Shown piece by piece: positions 42,250 to 51,246 of a stretch of DNA of 64,000 bases; position 1 is the stretch's first letter; every line of letters begins with the position of its first letter. This DNA is from Bacteriovoracaceae bacterium UBA6200 (GTDB lineage Bacteria > Bdellovibrionota > Bacteriovoracia > Bacteriovoracales > Bacteriovoracaceae): NCBI GenBank assembly GCA_002422605.1, contig DISW01000025.1:248001-312000 (forward strand), read 5' to 3'. Under the pieces are notes generated by a model that saw nothing but the letters and a program-made list of their open reading frames with translations, was not told where the DNA came from and ran no database searches. The translations under genes and the position numbers were made by a program.

Positions 42250-42663
42250 ATGGGAATGCAGATGGGGTCTGGTAAAAAAGGCCCGGTATCAGACATTAAC
42301 GTTACTCCCTTAGTGGACGTGATGTTGGTTCTTCTGGTTATTTTCATGGTGACCGCTCCTATGATGTTCAGTGGGATCAACTTGAAATTACCTAAGACTC
42401 AGAAAGTAAATAATCTTGGGCTTAAACAAGAACTGGTGATTCTCTCTGTTACGGAGAGTGAGTTCTTTCTGGGCAAAAATCAGGTCAAAGAAGCCGATCT
42501 GGTTCCTGAAATTCTTAAGCAGTTTAAGGCGAGTAATACTGATGTTATCTACCTTCGTGCCGATTACGCACTTAAGTATGAGAAGGTGGCCAAGCTTATC
42601 GCTGCACTAAAAAAAGCTGGTGTCAGCAATATTGCTCTGGTTACGGAAGTGGAGAATAAATAA
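42250..42663 (+). CDS. tolR: TolR/ExbD-type motor subunit
   Basis: 137 residues: a short cytoplasmic start and a membrane helix with the essential Asp (DINVTPLVDVMLVLLVIFMV, Asp in LVDV near residue 23). A periplasmic domain follows with LPKTQKV, EFFLGKNQV and VIYLRAD blocks. It starts 2 bases after tolQ and ends 2 bases before tolA. Standard partner of TolQ in the proton-driven Tol motor. Confidence 0.93.
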   Translation: MGMQMGSGKKGPVSDINVTPLVDVMLVLLVIFMVTAPMMFSGINLKLPKTQKVNNLGLKQELVILSVTESEFFLGKNQVKEADLVPEILKQFKASNTDVIYLRADYALKYEKVAKLIAALKKAGVSNIALVTEVENK

Positions 42664-42665
42664 AG

Positions 42666-43463
42666 TTGATAACTCAATCCTCCAATCAGGATTTTACGAA
42701 GAACTTCCTGCTCTCCCTTGGAGTGCATGCCATTTTATTGATTCTTGCCTTCTATGGAGGCAATTTTATCTCCCGTAATTTCTCACGAAACAATGACATT
42801 GAAATTATACGTTCAGCGGTGCGGGTAGATGTCGTAGGGATGCCTAAGTTTACTGTTCAGGAACTCAAAAAGATGGAAGCCTCTCCCGTCATTGAAAAGC
42901 CTGAGCCCGAAGCTAAGGGTGATACTGTTGCCGCCAAGGCTGAAACAGAAGATGTTATTAAAAAAGATGATTTGGTCATTAAGGAAGTTGGAAAAGAAAA
43001 GAAAGCATCCTTTCTTAATATGCTTAATGATTATTCCAGTAAAAAAGTCGCTGCCAAACCAACAAAGAAAGGCTCTGCGTCTGGTGCTATTAATAAGAAG
43101 AATCTTGAGTCGCTCATTATTGAAGGTAACCGCTTATCCAAAGGGTCTGCTTTAGTGGGGGATTATACGGATGAACAAAATTCAGAATTTTCGGCCTATG
43201 TTCAAAATATACCTGGGGTCATTCGTCCTTACTGGAAATTACCAAGTTACCTTCTGGAACAAAACCTCAGATGCAGGATAAGAATTTTTCTTTCTGATTC
43301 GGGAAAGCTTTTAAAATTAGAAATTTTAGAGTCTTCGGGCCAGGCCGAGTTTGATGCTCGTGCTGAGAAGGCAGTAAGGGATGCGGCCCCTTTCCCTAAA
43401 CCAAACACTGAAGTCGGCGGCCGTCTCGCTAATTCAGGAATCATCCTGGGCTTTCCTTTATAA
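42666..43463 (+). CDS. tolA: TolA/TonB-type energy-transducing protein
   Basis: 265 residues: one N-terminal membrane helix (about 15-33). A short Lys/Glu/Pro-rich linker runs about 70-150, much shorter than the long helical domain of E. coli TolA. The C-terminal TonB/TolA domain runs about 175-265 (FSAYVQNIPGVIRPYWKLP, CRIRIFLSDSGKLLKLEILESSGQAEFDARAEKAV). It should span from the TolQR motor towards outer-membrane partners. The start is TTG two bases after tolR; GGAGAA lies upstream at loose spacing. Position supports TolA rather than TonB. Confidence 0.85.
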   Translation: MITQSSNQDFTKNFLLSLGVHAILLILAFYGGNFISRNFSRNNDIEIIRSAVRVDVVGMPKFTVQELKKMEASPVIEKPEPEAKGDTVAAKAETEDVIKKDDLVIKEVGKEKKASFLNMLNDYSSKKVAAKPTKKGSASGAINKKNLESLIIEGNRLSKGSALVGDYTDEQNSEFSAYVQNIPGVIRPYWKLPSYLLEQNLRCRIRIFLSDSGKLLKLEILESSGQAEFDARAEKAVRDAAPFPKPNTEVGGRLANSGIILGFPL

Positions 43464-43473
43464 GGATTAAAAT

Positions 43474-44820
43474 ATGAAATTTTTCGTTTTGATGATAACC
43501 CTCTTTTTACAATTCTCTGTTTTTGCTCAGGATGCAGTGATTGCTGTAGGACAAGCTGAACAAGAAAAAGACAAGCTGGTGATTGATGATCCGGAAATGA
43601 AGGGTCTGTCTGGTGATCAGAAAAGATTGTCCCTGGAGCTCATTGATATTCTAAAAAACGATTTTTCTTTTTATAGACATAAATTTAATAACGTTGAATA
43701 CACAGATAAGGGCAAGAACAGTTTCTCTTCTCCTGATCTTGCAAAATGGCATTCAGGTGGCGTGACCTATTTCATTGCTTCTGAAATGAGCAGCTCTGCG
43801 GGCGGAATTGAAGCCAAATTTAAAGTCTGGAGTGTTCTGGGTAAAAATCAAATTTTCTCTCAAGACTTTAAAGTAGAAGCAGGAACACTCAGATCTTCCG
43901 CTCATAGAATAGCTGATTCTTTATACCGATCAATTACTGGAAAACCTTCTATTTTTAATTCAAAAATATTTTTCCTTTCAGATCGCACTTCTAAGAAAGA
44001 TATTGAGAAAGAGCTTTATATAATGGATTTTGATGGCCGTAGAGTGGATAAACTTACGAACTTTAATTCAGTTGTTCTTTCTCCTTCTATTTCTCAAGAT
44101 AACACGCAGATTTTATTTTCAGTCATTGCAAGTAAGAGAGTTGTTTCTCGCAATAAGGTTAATATTATAAAAAATATTGACCTTAAGGTTTTTGATCTTA
44201 CGACTAAGAAGTTTGATACCCTTTCGGACAGACCGGGGATTAATTCCGGGGCCATTTTTGGCGGAACTCCTGACATCGTTTATCTCACTCTTACCTTTTC
44301 TGGTAATGCGGACATCTACGAATTAAATATAAAGACTAAAAAGATGAGGAAAGTAACCTCTCATTATAGTGATGACGTGGATCCTTCTCTTAACCGAGAC
44401 GGTACCCTTATGACTTTCCTTTCTAACCGTCCAGGAAAGGCCCATATTTATACTATGGATCCAAGGGAAACCGAGAAGAACGTCAAACGTATTTCTTTCG
44501 TTGGGAAATTCAACGCTACCCCTCGCTTTTCTCCGGAAGGGAAAGAGATTGTTTTCTCTTCTTGGGTGGATGGAAGCTTTGACCTCTATAGAATAGGCTC
44601 TGATGGTAACAATTTAGTCCGTCTGACTAAGGATTTTGGTTCAAATGAGGAACCTGCCTATTCTCCAGACGGTGAGTTCATTATCTTCACTTCTAAGCGG
44701 GTAATATCTAAAGGGAAAGCTGTTCAGGATGTCTATATTATGAACAGGGAAGGGGAGATCCTAGGCCAATTGACCAAGGATTTCGGCCGGACCTTTTCTC
44801 CGAAGTGGACTAACATCTAG
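43474..44820 (+). CDS. tolB: periplasmic TolB-like beta-propeller protein
   Basis: 448 residues with a signal peptide (cleavage near FAQ, residue 19), a TolB N-terminal domain (about 25-160) and a PD40 six-bladed propeller. Repeated blades read D-x-x-PSLNRDGTLMTFLSNR, FSPEGKEIVFSSW, YSPDGEFIIFTS and FSPKW. It connects TolA with outer-membrane partners, classically the lipoprotein Pal. No pal (OmpA-like lipoprotein) gene follows; the next gene is a regulator 142 bases on. AAGGAT precedes the ATG. Last gene of the sppA-tolB run. Confidence 0.9.
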   Translation: MKFFVLMITLFLQFSVFAQDAVIAVGQAEQEKDKLVIDDPEMKGLSGDQKRLSLELIDILKNDFSFYRHKFNNVEYTDKGKNSFSSPDLAKWHSGGVTYFIASEMSSSAGGIEAKFKVWSVLGKNQIFSQDFKVEAGTLRSSAHRIADSLYRSITGKPSIFNSKIFFLSDRTSKKDIEKELYIMDFDGRRVDKLTNFNSVVLSPSISQDNTQILFSVIASKRVVSRNKVNIIKNIDLKVFDLTTKKFDTLSDRPGINSGAIFGGTPDIVYLTLTFSGNADIYELNIKTKKMRKVTSHYSDDVDPSLNRDGTLMTFLSNRPGKAHIYTMDPRETEKNVKRISFVGKFNATPRFSPEGKEIVFSSWVDGSFDLYRIGSDGNNLVRLTKDFGSNEEPAYSPDGEFIIFTSKRVISKGKAVQDVYIMNREGEILGQLTKDFGRTFSPKWTNI

Positions 44821-44869
44821 AATTTATTAGAAAACTTGAAGAAACTTTAAACACCGCATCAAAATAGTC

Positions 44870-44898
44870 TTGTAAAATTTTCAGGCAGCCTGTATTAT
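44870..44898 (+). promoter_or_regulatory. sigma70-type promoter of the NtrC-like regulator
   Basis: TTGTAA (44870-44875), a 17-base spacer and TATTAT (44893-44898), 64 bases before the ATG, in the gap after tolB. This suggests the regulator has its own transcript, dependent on the housekeeping sigma factor. Confidence 0.55.
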
Positions 44899-44962
44899 TT
44901 GCCCTATAACGCATTGAGTAATTTTTAGTCAAATTAGTTTTATATGTGTAAAGGGGACAAAC

Positions 44963-46447
44963 ATGAAAACAGCATCTAACCACAACGAACTTGCTACACT
45001 TTCTACAGTTCTACTTTCTAATCTAGATGAAGTCGTTTTCTTTTCTAAGCTTACTGGTTTCATTCAAGATGTAATGAAAGAACATAAGGTTCTTGGTTTT
45101 GAAGTACTAGCTGATGGTTGTACTCGTTTAGCTGCTGAAAATGGTAAATCTCTTAATGGAAAACTTTTAAATAAAGGCCAAGGTCTTGCTGGATATGTTG
45201 CTCGTATGAAAAGAGCTTACTATTCTAATTCTGTTAAGCGTGATCCTATCGCTTCTACAGGTCTTCGTGATGAAGTCGTTGAAGCTGAGCTTTGTATGCC
45301 AATCATGATCGATGGTCACGTTATCGGTACAATTAACGTTCAATCAACTCAAAAAGAGCGCAACTTTGGTGAAGCAGATATGGCCTTCATCAACGAAATC
45401 TTAAATGAGCTTCAGTCTCCAATCCGTAATATGCATCTTTACCTTATGGCGAAGCATTTAAATCAAGAGCTTCAGTCACGTATCGAAGCTAAGGAAAAAG
45501 AACTTTCTCAAAGAGTTGAGATTCAAGTAACTAAAGGTTTTGAAGATAATTCTCAAATGATCGGTCTTTCTAAGAATTTCCTGGAAATCGTTCAGACTGC
45601 TAAGAAAATTGCCGGTCAGGACTTCCCGGTTCTTCTTGAAGGTAACCATGGCGTAGGTAAAAAGATTCTTGCTAAGAAGATCCACGCTTGGTCAGGAAGA
45701 AAGGGTTCTGTCGTTGTGGCTTCTTGTTCAGCTTTGAATGAAACACAACTTGACCGTGAGCTTTTCGGTTCAAAAGGTCTATTGGTTCAGGCAAATGGTG
45801 GAACTCTTATTATTGATGATATCTCAAGCACGACCGCTCTTATTCAGACTAAACTTCTAAGAGTTTTAGTTGCTGGTGAAATGAATGCGGTTGATACTGA
45901 TGAAAAGATCTCTCTTAACGTAAGATTGATCGCGACTTCAAAATGTGCTCTTAAAGAGCTGGTAGAAGCTGGTACTTTTAAAGAAGATCTTTACTATCGT
46001 TTAAATACTGTGGCCCTGGTTATTCCTGCTCTACGTGACCGTCAGGAAGACATTAAAGTTATGGGCGAGTTTTTCCTTAACTCTGGTAAAGCTGAGAAGA
46101 AAGTATTAACTGCTGCTGCAATTGAGAAATTAACTTCTTACTTCTGGCCAGGAAACGCTCATGAGTTGAAAAACATTATGGAGCGTACTTATATCCTGAC
46201 TGATGGTCAGTACATTGAAGCTTCTCACCTTCCTGAGTTTGCTCAAGAAGTAAAAATTGAAGTGGCTCCAGTTCAGGCACCATATGTTGAGTTTACTTTG
46301 TTTGATCTTGAGAAAAAGCATATTATTGACACTCTCGATCATTTAAGTGGTAACAAAACACGAGCTGCTAAAGCCCTTGGAATTACAGTGAAGACTCTTT
46401 ATAACAAGCTTCACAGCTACGGTCTGATTGAAGCTCGTGAACAATAA
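44963..46447 (+). CDS. GAF-AAA+-Fis NtrC-family regulator lacking the GAFTGA motif
   Basis: 494 residues. GAF sensor about 20-155, helical linker 160-190, AAA+ domain about 195-420 and Fis-type HTH about 448-490 (NKTRAAKALGITVKTLYNKLHSYGL). The ATPase keeps Walker A (GNHGVGKK, 227-234), a Walker B variant (LIIDD, 282-286, Asp for the usual Glu), FKEDLYYRLN and WPGNAHELKN. Between ELFG (266-269) and NGGTL (278-282) the usual GAFTGA loop of more than 20 residues is missing. Such proteins cannot remodel sigma54 holoenzyme in the usual way. Those known (TyrR, for example) act with sigma70. AAGGGG lies before the ATG. Confidence 0.9.
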   Translation: MKTASNHNELATLSTVLLSNLDEVVFFSKLTGFIQDVMKEHKVLGFEVLADGCTRLAAENGKSLNGKLLNKGQGLAGYVARMKRAYYSNSVKRDPIASTGLRDEVVEAELCMPIMIDGHVIGTINVQSTQKERNFGEADMAFINEILNELQSPIRNMHLYLMAKHLNQELQSRIEAKEKELSQRVEIQVTKGFEDNSQMIGLSKNFLEIVQTAKKIAGQDFPVLLEGNHGVGKKILAKKIHAWSGRKGSVVVASCSALNETQLDRELFGSKGLLVQANGGTLIIDDISSTTALIQTKLLRVLVAGEMNAVDTDEKISLNVRLIATSKCALKELVEAGTFKEDLYYRLNTVALVIPALRDRQEDIKVMGEFFLNSGKAEKKVLTAAAIEKLTSYFWPGNAHELKNIMERTYILTDGQYIEASHLPEFAQEVKIEVAPVQAPYVEFTLFDLEKKHIIDTLDHLSGNKTRAAKALGITVKTLYNKLHSYGLIEAREQ

Positions 46448-46498
46448 GATTTGAAGAGTTAGGTAGAAGAAAGTAAAATAAAAAGACAGGAGCACTAT

Positions 46499-46711
46499 AT
46501 GTCAAAAGCACAAACACTATTAGATGAAAAACCAGGGGTAGCACCTGAAGCAATGACCATTAAGAATTTTCGTTCTAATGGCGATATCGAAAACTTTTAC
46601 CGTTATATCCACGACAATGGCCTTCGTCGTGAAGCATACATGATGCTTGAATATGCTCTAAGCAAAGTAGCTAAAGTCCGCAAAGGCAAACGCTCTAAAA
46701 CTTTACAGTAA
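46499..46711 (+). CDS. small protein of unknown function, 70 aa
   Basis: A soluble 70-residue protein: flexible start, a helical centre (NGDIENFYRYIHDNGLRREAYMML then EYALSKVAKV) and a very basic end KVRKGKRSKTLQ that could touch nucleic acid. AGGAG precedes the ATG, and a strong terminator follows 9 bases after the stop. It lies 51 bases after the GAFTGA-less regulator and may share its transcript. Partner or target unknown. Confidence 0.7.
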   Translation: MSKAQTLLDEKPGVAPEAMTIKNFRSNGDIENFYRYIHDNGLRREAYMMLEYALSKVAKVRKGKRSKTLQ

Positions 46712-46720
46712 TCTGATTTT

Positions 46721-46745
46721 AAGGGTTCCAATGATTGGAACCCTT
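46721..46745 (+). terminator. intrinsic terminator after the 70-residue gene
   Basis: A perfect 11-bp stem (AAGGGTTCCAA/TTGGAACCCTT) with a 3-base loop, followed by GTTCTTTT. It ends the regulator/small-protein unit and lies just before the HD-domain gene. Confidence 0.9.
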
Positions 46746-46767
46746 GTTCTTTTCCCCCCGAGAAAAC

Positions 46768-48195
46768 ATGGAAGTATCTGCCAAAACAAAAATCGTCTTT
46801 GATCCCCTTTATGGTTTCATCAACATAACCAATCTTGAATGGGAAATTATCCATACTCCTTTTTATCAACGTCTTCGTTGGATAAAGCAGTTAGGTTTTA
46901 CTTTCTATACTTTTCCAGGGGCCGAACATTCCCGTTACGGACATTCCATTGGTGTCATGTTTAATGCCCACAAGATTTTACAGCGTTTAGGAAAAGGTGT
47001 TCCTGATAGAGATCTTTTTGATGACAAGATTCAGTCTCCGGAAAAGGCCTATCATCAAAGCTTGAGGTTGGCGGCCCTTCTTCATGACCTGGGAACTTTC
47101 ATGTTCTCTCACACTACCGAAATGGCCTACATCAGGTATGGAGAGACGACTAACGAGAAAAATGGCAAAGGCCACCCTGATGATCATGAACACTTAGGTT
47201 CATACATTATTAAGAATACAGACTATCCACGAGGTATTACTTATATTCTGAAGCAGTACCGTCTTGATCCTCAAAAAATTTCTAACCTCGTTAAAGGGGT
47301 TGATCCAAGCATTCTGGCCAATCAGATTCTTCATTCTGAAATTGACTGCGACCGCATGGACTATTTATTAAGAGATGCTCATTATTCGGGGATCAGATAC
47401 GGTACTTATGATAGAGACTATCTTCTTCATCACTTCCGCATCGCTAATGTAAATGGTCATGAAGTGCTGACAATTAATCATAATGCTCTTCATGCTGTAG
47501 AAGATTTTCTCATGGCACGTTTCGCCTGGTATTCTCAGGTCGTGCGCTCAGCTCGAGGCGCACGCTTTGATGCTATTGCAGAAGAGCTCACGTTCTACAT
47601 GCTAGAGAAAGGAAAAATCTATTCTTATTCCCAGCTCATGGATTTCATCGCTAATGATCCGGATAAGTTCTATACCTTCAATGACCAATACTTCATGCAG
47701 CAAATTCATCAAAATTATACTGATGGAAGTTTTGATAAGAATCCTCGAATCAAAGATCTGGCCTACAGTCTTCTCTTTGGTAAAGCTCCACGTACGATTA
47801 GATGTGAAGAGTTCAAGCAACGGATTCTTAGCCAGGATGAGGACCAGGTCTTAGATAAGATTCTCAAAAAAGCAGAAGCAAAAATTGAAGAAATCAAAGA
47901 TATCCTGAAGAAAAAAGGCACTGATAAAGATTGGATTGTCGAAGATTTGCCCAAGAAAAATATTATTTTTGTTAAGTCCCGTAAAAAACTTGTGAAATCT
48001 AAAACGGGAGAGAATCTTCTGTTAGAGAGAGATCCGGCCAAAATACTTTTGGATAATGGGGACGTTCGACTCTTAGGCGATGTTGAGAACTCAATTATTG
48101 CTGATCTTCAGACTAAGTTTAATTTCGTTCCCAACGTTTATTGTTCTGATTCAGCATATGAACTCTTGATTAAAGAGGGCATCATCACCGGTTAG
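46768..48195 (+). CDS. HD-domain phosphohydrolase of the SAMHD1/dNTPase type
   Basis: 475 residues. The N-terminal half carries the SAMHD1-like HD signature: VFDPLYGFI then TPFYQRLRWIKQLG, FPGAEHSRYGHSIGV giving the first His, LAALLHDLGTFMFSH giving the HD pair, and HSEIDCDRMDYLLRD giving the distal Asp. It probably hydrolyses dNTPs to nucleoside and triphosphate, adjusting pools in the cytoplasm. The C-terminal half (about 300-475) has a Lys-rich helix and is not assigned. The ATG at 46768 is preferred over a TTG inside the upstream terminator. The stop overlaps the PAS-protein stop by 4 bases. Confidence 0.88.
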   Translation: MEVSAKTKIVFDPLYGFINITNLEWEIIHTPFYQRLRWIKQLGFTFYTFPGAEHSRYGHSIGVMFNAHKILQRLGKGVPDRDLFDDKIQSPEKAYHQSLRLAALLHDLGTFMFSHTTEMAYIRYGETTNEKNGKGHPDDHEHLGSYIIKNTDYPRGITYILKQYRLDPQKISNLVKGVDPSILANQILHSEIDCDRMDYLLRDAHYSGIRYGTYDRDYLLHHFRIANVNGHEVLTINHNALHAVEDFLMARFAWYSQVVRSARGARFDAIAEELTFYMLEKGKIYSYSQLMDFIANDPDKFYTFNDQYFMQQIHQNYTDGSFDKNPRIKDLAYSLLFGKAPRTIRCEEFKQRILSQDEDQVLDKILKKAEAKIEEIKDILKKKGTDKDWIVEDLPKKNIIFVKSRKKLVKSKTGENLLLERDPAKILLDNGDVRLLGDVENSIIADLQTKFNFVPNVYCSDSAYELLIKEGIITG

Positions 48196-49541
48196 TGAGC
48201 ACTTTTTAAGGCCATGGTGAAGATCTGACTCACATTATCTTTAATGCCATCAGAAGATTCTCTGATTTCATCTGTGGTCTGAGTGAGTATCGTTTGCTGC
48301 TCGGCCATTTCATTAATTGATTTACGTAGAAGTTCAAGGAAGCTTGTCATCTCCTGCAAGTAGACATTGAATGAAGATTTAATATCATCCTGTCTTGAAG
48401 ATTCAATTGCTCCTGTCTGCTTAATAATCTCAAGTGTTCGCACTAATTTCTTAATCCCTGTGATTTGATCCTGAATAGTGAGCATTTCAATCTCTAGTTT
48501 CGCCATTTCGCGATCAAGATTGCTAATAGAAGATTTAAAAAGATCTGTGAACATGTCTTTATTTCTGATCATCCCGTCAAATGCATTGTCAACTCTGGTT
48601 GAGTTATCGATGGATTCCTTTACGAAGAAATCAACCATATTCATCTGGGTTTTTAATGCTGCCATATTGAGAGAACAGTTTTTTATGGCTTCGGTAAGGC
48701 TTTCGCTAAATTGGGTAAAGGTTTTCACTTGAACTTCAATTTGGGTAGCAAGTTTTGAAAATTCTTCTGAGATGACTGATAGTGTCGCTGCACTTTCTCC
48801 GAAGTTCACGGCAAGAATATTCATATTAACTGAAAGAAATTTTAGTTTTTGGAATTCCCCTCTTAAGAGGGACAAATTGTCTTTAATCGTTTTACTTCCG
48901 TTACTGAAGACGTTTGACTTTGAAAAATTTGAATCGAGCACTTGGTTTGATAGTTCACTAATTTCTGAGATCCGAGCGAGAGTAGAATTGGCAAAGGACT
49001 TATGTTGATTGGATTTAAGAAGTTGGCCATCCCGGGCCTTAAGTTCATTAATCGCCGCAGTGACCATAAAATCAGAGTAATCTTCGAACCCATTGTCACT
49101 TAAAATATTGAGCAGATGCTTTTCGGCTTCTTCCATAGAAGTCGCTTTCTCTTTTTTTAAGACTTCTTCATAAACTTTTATAACAGTTCCAAAAAGAGGT
49201 GATGAAGGTTTGAAGCGAATTGAAAGATATCCACCTTGAACAGGAAAAGCGAAAGCAAAAACCCAGTAGAACTTGCCATCGGCGGACATGTTTTTTACAT
49301 AAGCACCAATCGGTTTATTCGCATTTAAGAAATCCCAAAAAACTTTAAACACACAACGAGGCATATCCGGGTGACGGATGATATTATGTGGCGCTCCCAT
49401 CAGTTGCTCTTCTTGATAGTTACTGACTCTTACGAAAACGCTGTTACCGTATTCGATAACGCCTTTTTGATTTGTCGTAGAAAAGAATAATTCATTGAAG
49501 TTGAAGGTTGATTCTTCGTTTTTTGGCATTGGTTTTTTCAT
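48192..49541 (-). CDS. Aer-type PAS protein with coiled-coil signalling region
   Basis: 449 residues. The PAS domain spans about 20-120, closest in pattern to Aer: APHNIIRHPDMPRCVFKVFWDFLNANKPIGAYVKN and YWVFAFAFPV. It is followed by a helical linker and a long coiled coil (about 200-445) with many Asn/Gln/Ser heptads, typical of chemotaxis-like signalling rods. There is no membrane helix, and I cannot see the E-A-x-R-A-x-E-Q-G-x-G-F-AVVA hairpin tip of true chemoreceptors. So it may sense redox or ligand and signal to an unknown partner. Convergent with the HD gene. Confidence 0.8.
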   Translation of the reverse strand: MKKPMPKNEESTFNFNELFFSTTNQKGVIEYGNSVFVRVSNYQEEQLMGAPHNIIRHPDMPRCVFKVFWDFLNANKPIGAYVKNMSADGKFYWVFAFAFPVQGGYLSIRFKPSSPLFGTVIKVYEEVLKKEKATSMEEAEKHLLNILSDNGFEDYSDFMVTAAINELKARDGQLLKSNQHKSFANSTLARISEISELSNQVLDSNFSKSNVFSNGSKTIKDNLSLLRGEFQKLKFLSVNMNILAVNFGESAATLSVISEEFSKLATQIEVQVKTFTQFSESLTEAIKNCSLNMAALKTQMNMVDFFVKESIDNSTRVDNAFDGMIRNKDMFTDLFKSSISNLDREMAKLEIEMLTIQDQITGIKKLVRTLEIIKQTGAIESSRQDDIKSSFNVYLQEMTSFLELLRKSINEMAEQQTILTQTTDEIRESSDGIKDNVSQIFTMALKSAH

Positions 49542-49655
49542 ACTTTATTTAACGTCATGATGCGGAATTAAATTGAATGATATAAATCAGGAAACCTGAA
49601 ATATATGACCCATCACCTGTCTTATTCTCTCAAGTATGTCGCATTGAGCTTCAAC

Positions 49656-49685
49656 TTTACTTTCCTGACTAAAAATCGGTACAAT
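49656..49685 (+). promoter_or_regulatory. sigma70-type promoter of the ftsEX-envC operon
   Basis: TTTACT (49656-49661), an 18-base spacer and TACAAT (49680-49685). It gives a leader of about 55 bases, which contains a small GGGT/ACCC stem, before the ftsE ATG. Confidence 0.5.
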
Positions 49686-49747
49686 GTTTGCATAACGTTA
49701 GATGGGTGCCATGAGGGGACCCGTAAAGTATTAGGCAGGTTTCACGG

Positions 49748-50458
49748 ATGTTAACCGGTCGTCTTCCACAACAAGGACGAACCTCCCAAGGTTCAACCAA
49801 TCAAAACTATTTGTTTCACCTCGACAATTTGTCGGTTGAATACGGTTCGGTTAAAGCACTGAAATCTGTTCAATTGACAATTTTTCCGGGAGAAATTCTC
49901 TTTGTCACAGGACCATCTGGTGCCGGAAAGACATCACTTTTAAGTGTCCTCGGTGGACATTTGCTACCGACAAGCGGGAAGGCAATATTGCCACAGGAAC
50001 GAAACTCAAAGCATTTTGTTTCCACCGTTTTCCAGGATTTGAGGTTAATCCAGAAAAAATCCTGTGAGGATAATTTGTGGATGGCCTATGATGCCTCTAT
50101 TTATAATTCAAAAAATGAATTCCATCGTGAAATGGAAGAGCTTGCGCGCCATCTTAATATTCAGGATCATCTCAGTCGAAAAATTGAAGACTGCAATGGC
50201 GGTTTTAAGCAAAAAGTGGCCATGCTTCGAGCACTGCTTTGTAAACCGACCGCCCTTCTGGCAGATGAACCAACCAGCTCACTCGATAAAGAAAATTCTT
50301 ATCGCTTGTTCGAAGTTTTAAATCATTATAATCATAAAAAAGGTCTTACATTAGTATGGGCCACCCACAATAAAGAATTGATAAAACAATTCCCGGGTAA
50401 AATTGCTCATCTTGATGCCGGACGTTTAGTTTATTCAGGGCATGCATGTTTTATTTAA
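49748..50458 (+). CDS. ftsE: FtsE-like ABC transporter ATP-binding protein
   Basis: 236 residues. Walker A GPSGAGKTS at 55-63, Q-loop FQDLR near 95, Walker B ALLADEPTSSLD with D173-E174, and switch His in VWATHNKEL. The ABC signature, normally LSGGEQQR, reads CNGGFKQKV at 149-157, losing the Leu-Ser pair, which may lower ATPase activity. FtsE drives FtsX in the division-site complex that activates cell-wall hydrolases. About 22 extra residues precede the core. The adjacent FtsX and EnvC-like genes fix the assignment. Overlaps ftsX by 13 bases. Confidence 0.88.
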   Translation: MLTGRLPQQGRTSQGSTNQNYLFHLDNLSVEYGSVKALKSVQLTIFPGEILFVTGPSGAGKTSLLSVLGGHLLPTSGKAILPQERNSKHFVSTVFQDLRLIQKKSCEDNLWMAYDASIYNSKNEFHREMEELARHLNIQDHLSRKIEDCNGGFKQKVAMLRALLCKPTALLADEPTSSLDKENSYRLFEVLNHYNHKKGLTLVWATHNKELIKQFPGKIAHLDAGRLVYSGHACFI

Positions 50459-51246
50459 AAGAATTTTTTAAATCAATCGGGGATTCACCGATTCGCGGAA
50501 TGTTTTTTCTCTTCTTTTCCTGTCTCCTTGCTATGGGGCTCACACATCGTTCTTGGATTGCTGGAACGATTGAAAAAGTTTCACCTGAAAAGATGGTTAA
50601 TCCTTATTTCGTCGCTGTTCTTGATGCCACTGTTGATGCGGATAAAGTAAGAAATGTGCTTTTAAAACTTCCGGGAGTGGTCAACATTGATGAAACTGAA
50701 ACTGAACGCAGCCGATCTAAGCTTTCAGCTTTAGTTGGAGAGTTAGGGCCTGACTATCAAATTAGCTCGGATCTTTTAAATTTTAAATCTCTTCGGATCG
50801 TAATGAATCCATCACTTTCAGCAGAAAGTCTCAATTTCGTTCGCAATCAAGTCGTAAAGATGGGCGGCAAAGAGCATGTCTCCGCTACTGATGTAAAGTT
50901 TCCTGAAGTCACTAGCGTCATGAAGGCCCATCCTTTTTATACCTTCATCTCTAAAGCAGGTGATTGGGGAGTCATAGGGATACTAAGCCTTTTATGGGTG
51001 GTCTCATACTGGCTTTGTTATGATGTTTTCCGGTCCCGTTCGTACATCATCGAAAAGTTTCAACGAAAAAAATTGGTGGCCGCTAAAAGTATCGCAACCG
51101 GCCTTGCCCTGGTTTTTGCTCTTTTCACTGTCGTTGGTATTTGGAACGGCACTTTAAAGTTTTTTGATTCAGTAATTCTTCTAATGGTTTTCTCGGTCTT
51201 TTGGACATTTTCAATGCAAGAATGGAGATGGAAGCCAACCTTATGA
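50446..51246 (+). CDS. ftsX: FtsX-like permease
   Basis: 266 residues with the FtsX topology: helix 1 (about 18-35), an extracytoplasmic domain (about 50-165), then three helices (about 172-192, 207-226, 233-252). The large outer loop between helices 1 and 2 is where FtsX contacts its periplasmic activator. It has no enzymatic motif. It overlaps ftsE by 13 bases at the 5' end and the EnvC-like gene at the 3' end (ATGA). It passes FtsE ATP hydrolysis to a periplasmic activator, here most likely the next gene product. Confidence 0.85.
   Translation: MFYLKEFFKSIGDSPIRGMFFLFFSCLLAMGLTHRSWIAGTIEKVSPEKMVNPYFVAVLDATVDADKVRNVLLKLPGVVNIDETETERSRSKLSALVGELGPDYQISSDLLNFKSLRIVMNPSLSAESLNFVRNQVVKMGGKEHVSATDVKFPEVTSVMKAHPFYTFISKAGDWGVIGILSLLWVVSYWLCYDVFRSRSYIIEKFQRKKLVAAKSIATGLALVFALFTVVGIWNGTLKFFDSVILLMVFSVFWTFSMQEWRWKPTL

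Noticed and set aside
44963..46447. Calling the GAF-AAA-Fis gene a sigma54 activator
   Set aside because: The GAFTGA loop needed for sigma54 contact is absent.
49690..49747. Possible riboswitch in the ftsE leader
   Set aside because: Only a small GGGT/ACCC stem is seen; no match to riboswitch core motifs I know.
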